Assembly: GCA_958510875.1 (NCBI GenBank)
Contig: OY294069.1
Location: 180,155,112-180,219,111 of the forward strand
Source of the DNA: Endomychus coccineus
Taxonomy: Eukaryota > Arthropoda > Insecta > Coleoptera > Endomychidae
Direction of reading: 5' to 3'
DNA: 64,000 bases
Part shown: piece after piece, positions 21,459-33,429 of the stretch
How positions within the stretch are numbered: position 1 is the first letter of the stretch
Layout of the letters: each line of letters begins with the position of its first letter
Translations under genes and position numbers: made by a program
Notes under the pieces: model-generated
Database searches by the model: none
What the model was told of the DNA's origin: nothing
Seen by the model: only the letters and a program-made list of their open reading frames with translations

Positions 21459-21743
21459 ACAGCGGTTCTGGAATAACCCGATACCGAAGCATCTCCAGAT
21501 CGTTAACGTTAACATTGATCATAGCTTAGCATTCGTTTTCCGTCCTATATTGGTTATTGATCTGGACAGATCAATAGTAGCTCATGATTTCCTTTAGAAC
21601 AAGAAACTTGTGTGAAATTATAGAAACCACCTTGACCATGCCAGTTATGGGATCATATCACTCTCCTTGAAGCGGGAGTGATATATTTATTTTAGAGATT
21701 CTTTTACAGCTGCAACCCCTAGATCTTCTTGTTACTTTGCTTA

Positions 21744-24700
21744 AGATATTTTAATTTTACATGAAATGATTTTGTTTTGAATATTGAAAATGATCTGTAC
21801 TAAACCCTTATTCTAATAGTATGCATAAAACTAGGACACGAACTTAGCCCTGAGATACACCAAAATCAATTTCCATTTCAGTTGAAAAACTATCATTATA
21901 TTTTACAATTTGAGTTCTATTTTTTTAGGTATGATGTGAACCATTTAAATACCTTGCCACTCAAACCATACTTTTCTAGTTTCAATATTAAATATATAAA
22001 GAGTGACATATTGAGAGAAACAGATTTTCATGTATACTTTAGCCTCAAAAAAGGTTAGAAAGGTGTTTGTGTGATCTTATTATATAAGTGAAAAAAATCA
22101 GTTATATCAACTAGTATGTAATATTATTCATTATTTATATATTGTTTGAAATTAAAAGAAAATTAATGTTGTAAGAAATAAAAATATGATGTATATTAGA
22201 AATTATTAAATTGTTTAAATGTCTTCTTATCATTGATTTTGTATTATTTTTTATCTGCAGGAAGGAGGAGGGCTAAGGCTTTCACAGCTTATGTGCCCAG
22301 AGCCACAAGGGTTAATGCGGCCCTGAGCAAAATTATTATGTACGATATATACAACAATTTCAGTTGAAAAGGAATTAGCTGATGAGATAATTTTGACAAG
22401 CTATTTCATTTCTTGACCCAAAAATTACTCACTCTTATACTTATGTAACTTATTGTAAATAAAACGGGGGGCAAATGAAAACAAAATGTCATTATGAACG
22501 CATAATTTCATTGATCGATTCGCCGTTGTTAATAATCATTGGAAGTGTTAAAGCAAATATTTACAACTAATATTTAAATGAATGATAAATCATTGTTTAA
22601 TGTGAGGAACCGTGCATATTTATGTTTTGTTCCTGTACTTTTAATTCTAGTTATCAAGTAGCACCTGTTTCTTCGCATAGTTGGGCATTTCCGGATCTAT
22701 GATGATCATGAAGAACCAGAAATCAAAACAATGTTAATTTGAAGGCAAATTCGTGTTTGTAAGGCAACGGTTTTATACGCCATCGTTTCGTAATAATAGA
22801 TAGCATTTATTAAACAAACAATGTAAATATTCCAAGGCGACTGAATCAATACGTTGTTTCAGAATAATTTGAATTCTCTATGGAGTTAAACGTTAGATCT
22901 ATTAAAATTAATCTTCACTATGTATTCCATAAGACAGAGTTATCACAAAGAGCAAGCTACGCTGTGGCATTGAGTTTAAACACTGACGGACAAAGGCGAA
23001 CTTCCTGCAACCGATTTCGCTTCCGAAAAAATTGAATACCGGTCAAATACCACTTGACAGGGAAAGAATGATGCTTTTTCTCGTGATAGGAAAAACTTGA
23101 TACTGAATGAAGGTGAAGAATACCTACAACCTAAGAACGAGTTTCAATATTTCTTGATTTCATCTTATATTATATCGTATTATACAGATATCGTTTACTA
23201 GAGTTTATTAACTTCTACATAAATCGATTGACTTCGTACTAAGGTCAATCGACACAAATGGACACAAGGAAAAAGGAGAACTTGATTAACTTAAGGAATT
23301 CACTTATAAAACAACTATAATATGCAATGATAAGGTCTTTTCAGTTCAAATCGATTAGTAACGTCACAAACTTATAGTTCTAGACAGCTGTTTCGCTCTG
23401 CTCCTAGAGCTCATCAGTACTGATGATAAGTTCTATGAAAAGAGCGAGACCTCGTCATTGCTATCTAACAGAAGCCAACATGATGATGAATTAATATTAA
23501 GTAATATATATTCATACATTTATTTTTTTCTAATTCTCTTACAATTATAGTATGTATCAGAAATATTTCTCTGCGTAAAAATTTGTAAACAATAATTTTT
23601 GCCTTGGATTAAAATTTCGATGAACATTCATAATTTTTTTTTAGGAACGCTTGCTAAAGTTGATACAGAAGTATAAACGTTCGTGAAATTGTCCAGTGGC
23701 GTAGCTACTATGGTTTTCCGCTTTTCACACCCTATATGAATATTATGAAATTAAATCATCGTTTAATTTGGAAAAAAAGTTATATTCGACTACCCAATAT
23801 TCCGTTCGGCGAATATCTTTTTTTTTACCAGTCACACCTCAGCCACTAGGGCTTTTAGTGTAACTCTTTACTCAACATACAACCCGATATAAAAATTACA
23901 AATATTGTAACAACTATTCAAGTAAAGGCATTTTACTTTTATAGATGGCCATTTTAGGTTTTCTCTAAACCTTTCATTGAAATAATTGAAATTATTTCAA
24001 TCAAAAACGTCTGCTTCAATCAAAATTAGATACTTTTCGGAAAGTATCCAGTGGCGTAGAAAATAATGTGGAAAACGGAAGCACCACTGAATATTTTTGC
24101 AGATCGTCTCTAGTGTAAAATGATGGTTTAATAGCGTAAGCAACCAGGTCAAGGCATTGCAGCTGCGAAATGACATACCTTCTCAAGATCAAAGTCTTCA
24201 TGACAGCTTGATTCTTAGACGATATTTTTTATGCTTTGTCTACACAAGAGGGAAATCTATAATGTACCTGGTACAGTATAGAAGTATCAGATTATAGGTT
24301 TCTTCGAGTTTAATAATTTACTCTTCACACATATTATTCTATGCGTCATTAGTCGCATAGAAGACCCATTACAAATCCAGATTTAAGGAAATAATTTGAA
24401 GATTACTTCCGATTTCACAATATGCGCGCCGAGACACGAAATGGATATGAATGTAATAAAAAGGTACTTTCAATTTCAAGCAAATTGCTTCTAACGCTGA
24501 TGAAATTTCGTAATTCAGGTCATATAGTGGTTGCATTAATACTTCGACACTTGTTCGAACACGCAATTAAAAACTTAATTCATGGTAAAAATCAGTTGCG
24601 AAGTAACTTGATGGTATGAAAAGCGTGTTTTTAAAGCCGATCTATGTTGTTGTTCCGATCTGTTGATTCACTTCATATGCAAGTATTTGCAAAACATCTT

Positions 24701-25069
24701 CAGTAGCGTCACCATATGGGATCCTTCCAACGTTGATTTTCCAAGATGACGTTGTTGCCACATCTTTATAATTGGTTAATTGAATTTAACACGGTATTGT
24801 ACAACACCACATAAAAGTACGAATTAATCAATCTTTTGTTGTTATTCGTTTCGTAATAGTTATTTACCAATAATTATTAACATCTCTCTGGGCTATATTG
24901 TTAAATATTTCCAAAGTTTTACAAACAAAACGTTTGGCATTGAAGATAATTCGATGAACAAAAGACAATGATTCCTTTCAAATGGTATTGGTGTTATTTT
25001 GTCATGTCAAATAACCCATCATCATCATCATTACTTTTCTTCGGTTTATTCAAATAAAAAATTCCATAT
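21744..25069. other. Long repeat-poor AT-rich stretch with small mobile scraps
   Basis: 21744-21810 continues the element seen at 13310-13435. At 22250-22330 a TTTTTATCTGCAG is followed by a GC-richer open segment that resembles an exon, but no donor or family was found. CCAGTGGCGTA occurs at 23693-23703 and 24048-24058. Around 23411-23430 lies the palindrome CATCAGTACTGATG. Near 24230-24265 there is a short match to the 3' end of the LINE family at 61055 ('tctacacaagagggaaatct'). No gene seen. Confidence 0.5.
23693..24058. repeat. Two CCAGTGGCGTA element ends
   Basis: The 11-mer CCAGTGGCGTA occurs at 23693-23703 and 24048-24058, and again at 59404-59414. Sequence downstream differs between sites. 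It looks like the conserved edge of a decayed transposon family, which I cannot name. Confidence 0.4.
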
Positions 25070-25830
25070 TCCGATATTGAATTCAAATAATAATGTTTTA
25101 GCAAGTAATCCGGGTCCGATACCATCAGTTTTTTTTAAATCGCATTTTTATTTTATTAAGACCTTCGTATTTTTTGTATAAGAAATCTTTGGAGGTAGGA
25201 ATTTTTCCTAATTATTGGAAATTTAGTTTTATGAACCCAATCTATAAAAGCGGTGACAAAATGGACCAATTTCTATTTCATCATGTATACTTAAGCTATT
25301 CGAGAGCATAGTAACGGAACATTTTTCTCTATAATAAATAATAAATTGATGAGCAGCATGGATTCACAAAGGAAAAATCTGTTGAGACTAATTTATTACT
25401 ATTTACACAATTCTCAAGTATACTGTATATACACCGATTTTTGCAAAGCTTTTGACTGCATAAATCATGAGCTATTGATCTCAAAACTATACTCAGTAGG
25501 TATACAAGGTGCATTATTGGAGTGGTTAGAAAGCTAACTTACCAACAGGAAACAAATAGTAAAGCTAAGACCTTTTTTTTTCTAAAGAAATTAATGTTTC
25601 ATCGGGGGTGACTCAGGGATCACATTCAGGACCATTGCTGTTTTTTTCTTTTCATCAACGATACAAAGTATGTTTTCAAGATATGTTGTTTTTTGCTTTT
25701 TGCAGATGATTTGAAACTTTTCTATGTCATTGAATCTGTTTTAGATGCTCTAACAGTTCAAAAAGAGTTAACAGAACTTTATATATGGTGCAACGAGAAT
25801 GGGATGGAGCTCAATGCTTTATAAGAACTT
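25070..25830 (+). pseudogene. LINE reverse transcriptase relic
   Basis: In order on the plus strand: NPGPIPS (near 25110), a segment with NYWKFSFMNPIYKSGDK (25210-25258), YTDFCKAFDCINHELLISKL (25424-25485), LEWLES, SSGVTQGSHSGPLLF (near 25600-25640) and FADDLKLFYVIES (25700-25740), the catalytic box intact. At least three frameshifts or stops break the frame. A non-LTR element of the jockey/CR1 type, 5'-truncated. Confidence 0.85.
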
Positions 25831-26429
25831 TATAATGTACAATCTTTTTCATCTGTGCGAATATATTCTATTATTATTAACAATTCCAATAATGCATAAC
25901 CCAATGGTGTGAAATTGTTAAACACGGAAAACAAAGTGCATCAGTTCAGTGTAACTACTATTTAATGGTCAAATTGGTTAAATTGGATATTTATTGAATA
26001 ACTACACTGTGTAATTGAACTTGTGAGCATTCTTTGAATTCAAAATCCGGGAACCTGTTTCAAATATATGAGCGTAATTTGGAAACTTTTAGATATACAA
26101 TTAGATAAGTCAATTGGTACAAAGTCCAGTGCGTTATTACATTTTAATTATTGTCTGCGTACAGTTAAATATTACCGAATCGACCAGAACGGACTATAGT
26201 CAGCTATTAAACCTGTTATTAATTTCATTTGAATACCATCTTGAAAATTAAAAAAGTGCACTGATAGTGAATATGGCTATTCCTTTTTCATTCCTTCATA
26301 CTGGATTTCCCAGCTACGAATTAGCATTCAGAATACTGGATTCATTATAAAATAAATAGATTTATTCGCGATTAGTGTTTCACTAATACTAATATCTAGT
26401 CATGAAATCTGTGATGTGTCTTATATCAT
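25831..26429. other. No feature seen
   Basis: AT-rich spacer between two LINE relics on the same strand. Confidence 0.45.
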
Positions 26430-27600
26430 AAATAATTCATTTGAGTATGATGTTTTCCCCTCACAACTGAAACACGCAATTATTAGACCAATTTACAAAA
26501 AAGGAAATCCTGAACTTCCAGATAATTATAGGTGAATAAATTTGCCTAATAGTTTTTCAAAAGTTTTTGAATTTGCAATGTGTTCAAGAGTTATCACTTT
26601 TATGAATAGGTGTAATACAATAAATAATGTGCCACATGCATATTTGAAGAGAAGATCAACTCAGACTGCTATTTTTCAGTTTACACGGAATATACTTCAG
26701 CTTCTTGAAAAGGGTGAACTAGCACTGGGTATTTTCATAGACTTATCAAAGGCGTATGACTGTGTAAGCAGGGAGTATCTATTGCAAAAACTAGACGCGT
26801 ATGGTGTCAGAGATGTTGCTCTCGAGTGATTCAGGTCCTATCTCTCTGAGAGAACACAATGTGTGGAAATGAAAAGAGGAAATCAAACTGTAAAATCTTA
26901 AAGCAGTGTTAGTGATATCGGAATTCCTCAGGGGAGTATTGCCGGGCCAATACTGTTCATTTCTTAAACGATTTCAACAAGATTACTCAATGTGCTTATT
27001 CTGTGACAAATTACGTTGATGATACGAATTTAGTGGTTGGAGCGCAGTCCAATGGGGAGCTTATACAGCTAGGAAATAAAGCCTTTGAAAAAATAAAATA
27101 AATTAATGTCAAATGAAGATGAAACAAGCACGGTTATTTTCAGAATAGACCACTATAAAAAGAAGATACCAAAGCACATCTTCTGGGGAAATAGCTCAAA
27201 TTTGGATAAGGTGTTTCTATTACAAAAAAGGATTATAAGAATTGTACATAAAATGAGCTATAGGGAATCTTGCAGAGGAACATTCAAACAAAAGAGAATA
27301 ATTACAGTATATGCGTTGTATATGTCTGAGTGTTTGATGTTTTTTTATTGAAAACAAAAATGACTTTATAGTAGACAGTACAAACCATCAGTATGAAATG
27401 AGAGCTGTAAATATACATTATCCTATTCATAGATTAACCTTAAGTGAAAAAAGTCCTTTCTAGATGTGCGTTGAAATTTATAATAAACTTCCAAATGCTA
27501 TTAGAAATATTGAGGATCCAGGAAGTTTAAGAGACGTGTAAGTAAACTTTTGATGGTCACAGAACCCTATAATTGGGAATAATATTTTAGAAGAGTACTG
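26430..27600 (+). pseudogene. LINE reverse transcriptase and C-terminal region, internally deleted
   Basis: Reads IIRPIYKKGNPELPDNYR near 26478-26530, SFSKVFEFAM, KRRSTQTAIFQF, FIDLSKAYDCVSREYLLQKL (26735-26795), GIPQGSIAGP near 26925-26950 and YVDDTNLVVGAQS (27012-27050). The thumb region is missing; the frame resumes with ILFWGNSSNLDKVFLLQKR-like text (27176-27230), ESCRGTFKQKRI and a C-terminal HRLTLSEKSP/YNKLPNAIRNI end. Stops at 26536, 26827, and others. Different family from the neighbour at 25070. Confidence 0.88.
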
Positions 27601-28184
27601 TTATAGTTAGCAGTTTGTTTTAATGTCACGTCATTTCATTTTATGTTTGTATATAGTAGTAACTATTTGCGTTATTGTATATGGGCATTCTATGAAACAA
27701 AGAAAGATTATTATTATTATTAATGAATGTTCACGCACTTATTTATTTATTAACAAGCACATTGTTTATATATGTTGTAGCCGCAACGAACAAATTGAAG
27801 CTTTCAAATTCCTAATTACTCATATAACAACATTGGAAATAATGAAGGATGTTGGAATCGATCATTCAATCGTCTCGAATCACCTTATATTACAAATTTA
27901 AATCTTGTTTGTTGAAAATATGATTTAAATTGATCTAAGCCATTCAATTTCACTGACCTATGAATTTGATCATTGTTTATATGTGGAATCGGAACAATAG
28001 TATATAGCTGGATAATTCCCAAGATAATTGGTCATGGGTTAGGCTACGAACTGTTTTAAATTAATGCCTTAATGCACTATGTATATTAAATTCACTATAA
28101 AATAAGAAAGCAATAACAAGCTTCTCTTTTTTGACATTAATATTAGCAAAGATGGTCACCATTTGGAATTGGAAATTTTTTTCT
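27601..28184. other. No feature seen
   Basis: AT-rich; a short ATT run at 27708-27722. No family signature. Confidence 0.45.
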
Positions 28185-28278
28185 TTTTTATACTTTGACT
28201 ACACGAAAGGGAAACCTAGGAATGTAGGGAGATAGGCATTCGTATTTTTCTTGAAGGTTTGGAGGTTAAAGGCATAGT
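28185..28278 (-). pseudogene. LINE 3' end, upstream flank of a Penelope insertion
   Basis: Minus-strand 3' end of the jockey-like family also present at 52830 and 61055 ('gactacacgaaagggaaacct', 'ttcttgaaggtttggagg'). It is cut at 28278 by the Penelope-like element and resumes at 29244. Confidence 0.7.
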
Positions 28279-29238
28279 AAAAATTTTTCGTAGTACATTG
28301 GAAATGAATGGCTATCCAAAAACGTTTTTCAATTTCATCATTAAAGAAAGAATAAACAAAATCTATTATGGAACGTCATATATAAGTAACATAAAAGGTA
28401 ATACAGATAATGTTATAACTTTACCATACATTCCGGAGACTTCAGGGGAAATTAAAAAATGTTTAAAAAAGTATGATATAAATGTCGCGCATAAACCTAC
28501 TAATTGTGTTGGAGAATTTTTCTCAAATCTGAAACCTTCAATATCTAAAGATTATTCAAATTAAATACAGATTAAATTGTTTAGATTGCGATGGGACTTA
28601 TACTGGAATCTCTAAACAATATTCACAAAAAAGAATGTACGGCCATAAGTATAGTACAAGAAACAAAAACTTAGAAAATTTCACCGCCCTTGCTGAACAC
28701 TGCTTTGACTATAACCATCAATTTGATTACAAAAATATTAATATTTTAACTAAAGAAACCAATTATTATAAAAGATCTATTCTGGAGATGATTCACATAA
28801 AACGTGACTCCAAATCTGTAAATTATAGGACTGATATTCAGACATCAAGTCACATTTATACTCACTTAATTAATTAAAACTCTTGCAAATTCCTACATAC
28901 GTCTTTATAATGTTGAAAGTATATTTTAGGAAGAATCCAAAAGTCAGCAACCTTTTTCAAGTACCTCATAAATCGTAACATCTGGTTCGAGAGTAGATAG
29001 TTTTGATCTTCATTCGTTGAGACACTATACCAACATGAGCTTGTATATTATTTCGATTATTCGTGATTCTGTTCGTTTCGGCGACGTGGGCATTTTTAAT
29101 TGAAATTGGTGCGATATAGACGCTTTGTGCTAATATAATTAGTTTTGAGAAATCCCGTTTTGGACATAATAAGTCCGTAAAGACGAAAATATAAAACAAA
29201 TTGTTAATGTGACCTATTTCCCGAGAATTTCATATATA
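28279..29238 (+). mobile_element. 5'-truncated Penelope-like element with ATAGT target duplication
   Basis: Encodes the end of a Penelope-type reverse transcriptase ORF (FRSTLEMNGYPKTFFNFIIK, then TLPYIPETSGEIKKCLKKYD) followed, after a frameshift near 28562, by a GIY-YIG endonuclease domain (YRLNCLDCDGTYTGISKQ, then a segment around HKYSTRNKNLENFTALAEHC and ETNYYKRSILEMIHIKRD). The non-coding tail ends in 'cccgagaatttcatatata'. ATAGT flanks it at 28274-28278 and 29239-29243; removing the insert reunites a LINE 3' end that matches 52960-52990 colinearly. Confidence 0.88.
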
Positions 29239-29243
29239 ATAGT

Positions 29244-29340
29244 GAAAGACCTCATTAGGTAAAGAGTTCCATAACTTCACTGTTCGATAAAAGAATTAAG
29301 TCTGTGGTAGGAAGAAGGTATCTGAAATGGAATCTACGTT
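29244..29340 (-). pseudogene. LINE C-terminal fragment, downstream flank of the Penelope insertion
   Basis: 'gacctcattaggtaaagag.tccataacttcactgttcgataa' matches 52980-53028, the coding end of the jockey-like family on the minus strand. It continues the piece at 28185-28278. Confidence 0.7.
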
Positions 29341-29784
29341 AGGTTGAGTTAATCGAAGTAAAATGCATTTTAATCAACAAGGCGTTTGAACGCAAGTCCT
29401 AAGATACGACGGACCGGCTAGTTTTACAACGTGACATTGACGATTGCGACTCTCAGATTGAAGGAAAACACCTATCTGACGAATCGTCATAATTTATTTA
29501 TCTTAAGTAAAGCGAAAATTGCAAATAATCTCACATCATGTCACGTCAATGAAACAATGAGGGTTCAATTGCACGTTCGTTCCGAGTTCAAAATCAACTT
29601 CTTGATATGCAGGCAGTTGCGCCTTGACCGCTATCTTAAATTTATTGGCGACTTAGTTTCAATTTTTTATCTCATGAGGAAATATTCGAACATAAAAAGT
29701 CTCAGATGTCAAGTGGTTTCGTCATAAAATGATTGACAAAGCGATATATCAGCCGCCTTTGTAATGTTAACAAAACTGTAAAAA
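29341..29784. other. No feature seen
   Basis: A 98-codon open frame at 29431-29727 has no recognisable family character and is most likely chance. Confidence 0.4.
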
Positions 29785-30575
29785 CAGTGTAATGCCAGTC
29801 AAATGGGTATAAAAAAAGGCCAAACCCATAAATCCTTGGGAAATGGATCGATTTTGAAGAATGTCATCAGAAAAAAAGTTGAACACAAATAAAGTTGCCC
29901 AATTTTTTTGTTGTGAACAATTTATTTATTAACAAAATAGATGAATTCGACCAAAACTCTGACTTTATATTCATTTTCGGATAATTTTGGTATTCTGAAT
30001 GTATACCCACAAATTTTCTATCTTTTCATAAGCAAATTATATTTAGTAATAAATATACGAATTTGACCAAAATGACTATTATGGGCTATTATGCGTAATA
30101 GCAATGAAGTCGTACTCAGGAGCCAACATTATTCGAAAACAACTATAAACTCGACATTTCGGTCAAATTCGTGTATTTAATAATAAATTTAATTTGTTTA
30201 TGACAAATTAGCAAATTTGTGGGTATACATCCGACGATATTGACGATAAAATAGAAGTCAGTATACCAGAATCATCTGAAACGACCCTAAAGTCGGAGTT
30301 TTGGTCGAATTCATCTATTTTGTTAATAAATATATTGTTTATAACAAAAAATAGTCTTTATCCAATCAAAAACAGTCAAATCTTGAATTTTTTTGGAAAT
30401 TTTTATGTAATCTCAAAAATGTGCTTATTAAATTGTTTATTTTTCACATGAAGAATTTGCGCAATTTTATTTGTGGTCAACTGTTTTTCTGATGACATCC
30501 ACTTTGTCCCATCAAAATCGAACCATTTTCCAAGGATTTACGGGTCCAATACCCATTTGACTGCCCTAGTGGGCG
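29785..30575. mobile_element. Long palindromic fold-back element, copy 2
   Basis: The whole segment is an imperfect palindrome of about 790 bp. The outer ends 'cagtcaaatgggtat' (29797-29810) and 'acccatttgactg' (30551-30563) are inverted, as are 'gtcatcagaaaaa' / 'tttttctgatgac', 'atgaattcgaccaaaact' / 'agttttggtcgaattcat', 'gtatacccacaaattt' / 'aaatttgtgggtatac', and 'tatacgaatttgaccaaaatg' / 'cggtcaaattcgtgtat'. Virtually no spacer remains at the centre near 30100-30150. Related to 14890-15790. No coding capacity, so it would need a helper in trans. Confidence 0.88.
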
Positions 30576-31343
30576 TAAAGTCAAAATCTAACTTCCAATG
30601 GAGGGGTGAGTTTTCCCTATCCGCGATTTTCTCGCTACAACTTTCTCTTTTGACAAATTGCTCAGATACTGATTAATAGGGCTTTCAATTGCTTTTAAAA
30701 CAAGATCTCGATCATTCATTCGACCTTTTTACTAGTCTGCATAAGCTGAAATTTAACTTTTCATAATAAACACTGTACTAGCTATGTAGCTATATCAATA
30801 ACATTCACATTTGAAAAATAATATAATAATACCAATATAAATTAGTACCAATCCATTATCAGTATTTTTGTTTGATATATAAGGAACATCCTTTTTTAAA
30901 AGCATTAAACGAGGTACACTCTTTCATGGTTGTTGGTAAACCCTTAAGCCTTTCAAGCATTATCTCACTTATATTGAGTCAGTTACGATAATTATTCAAT
31001 TGTTTTATTCTCAAATTTTCTCCAGGAAGGAATTTGGATGATGTAGATACAACTATTCCACGCTTGCTATCACCAACACCCTCTCGTGGTAAGTCCATTC
31101 CGAAAACCACTTCACAAAAACTTGATTTTTCTGCGGATGGTTTAATTCATCTCAGGCAAACCTACTTGTGATACATATAATCGCAGATCCTAGCAAGAGA
31201 TAACCGAAAATTTACAATTGATATTATATTTCGGAGTAGATATCATTTGTCTATGATATTTTCAGTTCAATATAGTCGATGCGAAGTCCACGGCCAAAAC
31301 TTCTTCACAAAAACTCGGTTTTCTATTATTTTCAACAGCTACT
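30576..31343. other. Unassigned stretch with one exon-like segment
   Basis: Holds the exon-like 31026-31088 listed separately. The phrase 'cttcacaaaaact..gattttt' appears twice (31111 and 31302), a weak local duplication. Confidence 0.4.
31026..31088 (+). CDS. Candidate isolated 63-bp coding exon, gene unknown
   Basis: A pyrimidine-rich tract and CAG precede 31026, and a near-consensus donor (CGTG|GTAAGT) follows 31088. Exactly one frame is open, reading RNLDDVDTTIPRLLSPTPSR with a split codon at each side. The length is a multiple of three, as in a cassette exon. A protein family is not recognised. Such a short open segment between good splice sites can occur by chance. Confidence 0.3.
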
Positions 31344-32170
31344 TTACATTTCAGCATATTCGACCTGTCCTGGAGTACATTTCCTACATAATGGGTTATC
31401 TGTGATGCCCATAGTATGGAGGTGTTTGTTAAGACGACAATGACCGATTAGGATTCCAGTCATCTCTCTGATGTCCCTTCTGTTCAGAGAAAGAAGTTTC
31501 TTTGAGAGCCTAGACACAGGCTCTTTTATAAAGAGCTTGACCTGTCTCATGCGTGGGGATTCTCGCCACAGCTCAGACTATCCTTTATTCAGTTGGCCCA
31601 AAAGGGCAAGACCTCCCCCCCACAATTTGATAAAGCGACCATTGGTTCCGGCCCGACGGGTGCGCTAAACGACCCTCGCTTGGCCAAAGAGTCGGCCATT
31701 TCGTTTCCTACAACTACACTGTGTCCAGGAACCCAGATGAATTGAACTTTATTTCTCTTGGCTAGTTCAACCAGTGTATCCCTGAATTCTTTGACAAACC
31801 TGTGTCTGTGCAAATATATATGCGCCTATTTACATAGTATCTTCGAAGGTTTTCCATGGCAAAAGTCAATATTGCGTGGACCTTTGCCTGAAACACCGTG
31901 CAGAAAGCGCCTAGAGTCACTGAGATAGTGATCCTTGGCCTTTTTAGGTACACTCCCGCCCCAGAAGCCTGACCTACCAGGGATTCATCTGTGAACCATA
32001 CGAGCCCGTTTGGTGGCAGTAAGGTGAGAGTTTCGTTACTCCAATCTCCTCTATCCAGCATGAGGAATTTGAGAGAAGTGAGACATATAGCTGAGATGAT
32101 GCTATCTTGCTTCATTTTTAGTATGGGGCATTTAGAGATTGCCTCACTTAAAATCGAGTGTCCCCGAGGT
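31344..32170 (-). pseudogene. LINE RNase H domain and 3' region
   Basis: On the minus strand reads LVWFTDESLVGQASGAGVYL (RNase HI strand with first catalytic Asp), then TDT for the second site, then VQFIWVPGHSVVVGNEMADS (the VPGHxxxxGNExAD motif carrying the last catalytic Asp), followed by the ILIGHCRLNKHLHTMGIT region and a CRKC motif, the usual tail of I/R1/Loa-type LINEs. Three frames are used, so the copy is inactive. Confidence 0.88.
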
Positions 32171-33429
32171 TAGTGCGTTTTGGTCCAGTGACCTAGGCCC
32201 TTTAACCTATACGCCGTTTTTATGGCCTCAGATGACGTTAGAAACAGTTTTATTGATTTCAAAATAATGACTTTTTCGTCACTATTATTTATAATAGCAT
32301 ACTAATGGGTATGTCGTCTGATACAAATGTTTTCAATACTAATCTGCATTATAACACTATTTGTTGCCATAATATTCATATTGACTACTTAAGATTAAAT
32401 TCGAGTCGCTGTTCTGCTAACTATTATTGTAAAATATTTATGAACAAGCTACCCAAGAAGCTAAAAGAATGTTTCTAAGTTCGTGTTAAAAAAATTCTTT
32501 CTTAGTCATGCATTCTACTCGATAAAATAATTGTTGTTACCCCATTGGCCAATTGATTGTTTTAAATAGTTTTATATACATTTTTGCATGTTTGCCTATC
32601 TCCTATTCCAGTATTCCGCGGCTGGCTCACACGATGTTCCTTGAATGTTATAGGTTTTAGTCGAGTAGTCAAAATAAAAAAAAATCCAGCCTCCATCCCC
32701 AAATATAAATTCCCGATTTGATAACCGAAAACTATTAGTCACATGGAGACAAGCACAATATGCCTATTAGGCCGCAGTACTTTGAGTACTTACGAAGCCA
32801 CCATCAATAATAATATGACACGTTTGAACTACAAAAGCGATTCCGATAGCATCTTGTGTCTTAAAACTGATTGACAGTTTTGCCGATTACAAAATATCTC
32901 CTCTAGTCGAAGATTTGATAATTATTATTGTTTATTTACTTCTAAAACGTAACTTTTACCTTCAATCCATTACACATACGCCCAAATTCTTTGTAATTAA
33001 TTCGCAACAATTGGTCAAGGACGAATTATCTGAACAACATTGCCATATTTATTTCATTGATTCCAATAACATAAAACATTTTTGCGTGGTTGTATTGACT
33101 TGGAAATATAAATATTTGGACTAGGAATGTGATACAATAATTATTGGCAATGTGTATCATAAAAACCAGTCGAAGGACTGGGTAAAGTCAATGTTTAGAA
33201 CAGATAAATTAGTTTTAGTTGAATCAACGAATCGCCAAAATGACCAAAATCTCTATTATTTGAGTTCTACATATTGAATTTCGATAGAACCTTGTGCAAT
33301 TGGTCAATATATATATATATAATGACGTCAATAGAAACGGTAATGAAAAATTGAATGAGGAAATGATCGGAAGTGGTAGGAAACACCCCTTTTATCATGA
33401 GTTCCGTAACTAGTGCAAGCCCAAAATAA
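32171..33429. other. No gene seen; a TA microsatellite
   Basis: (TA)n at 33308-33320. Otherwise AT-rich unassigned sequence. Confidence 0.45.

Larger units (their letters stand above)
19516..21743 (+). repeat. 628-bp chimeric tandem array, about 3.5 units
   Basis: Units start at 19516, 20144, 20772 and 21400, an exact 628-bp period with only scattered single-base differences. The last unit breaks off near 21743. Each unit is a fusion: the C-terminal end of a jockey-like LINE, then a stretch with a stem-loop ('cactctccttgaagcgggagtg'), then an AT-rich leader and a short ORF starting MEYEDLESE, which runs straight back into the LINE segment of the next unit. Such high identity implies recent amplification or homogenisation. 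Confidence 0.93.

Noticed and set aside
29431..29727. 98-codon open frame on the plus strand
   Set aside because: No domain or promoter; sits between LINE and fold-back relics.
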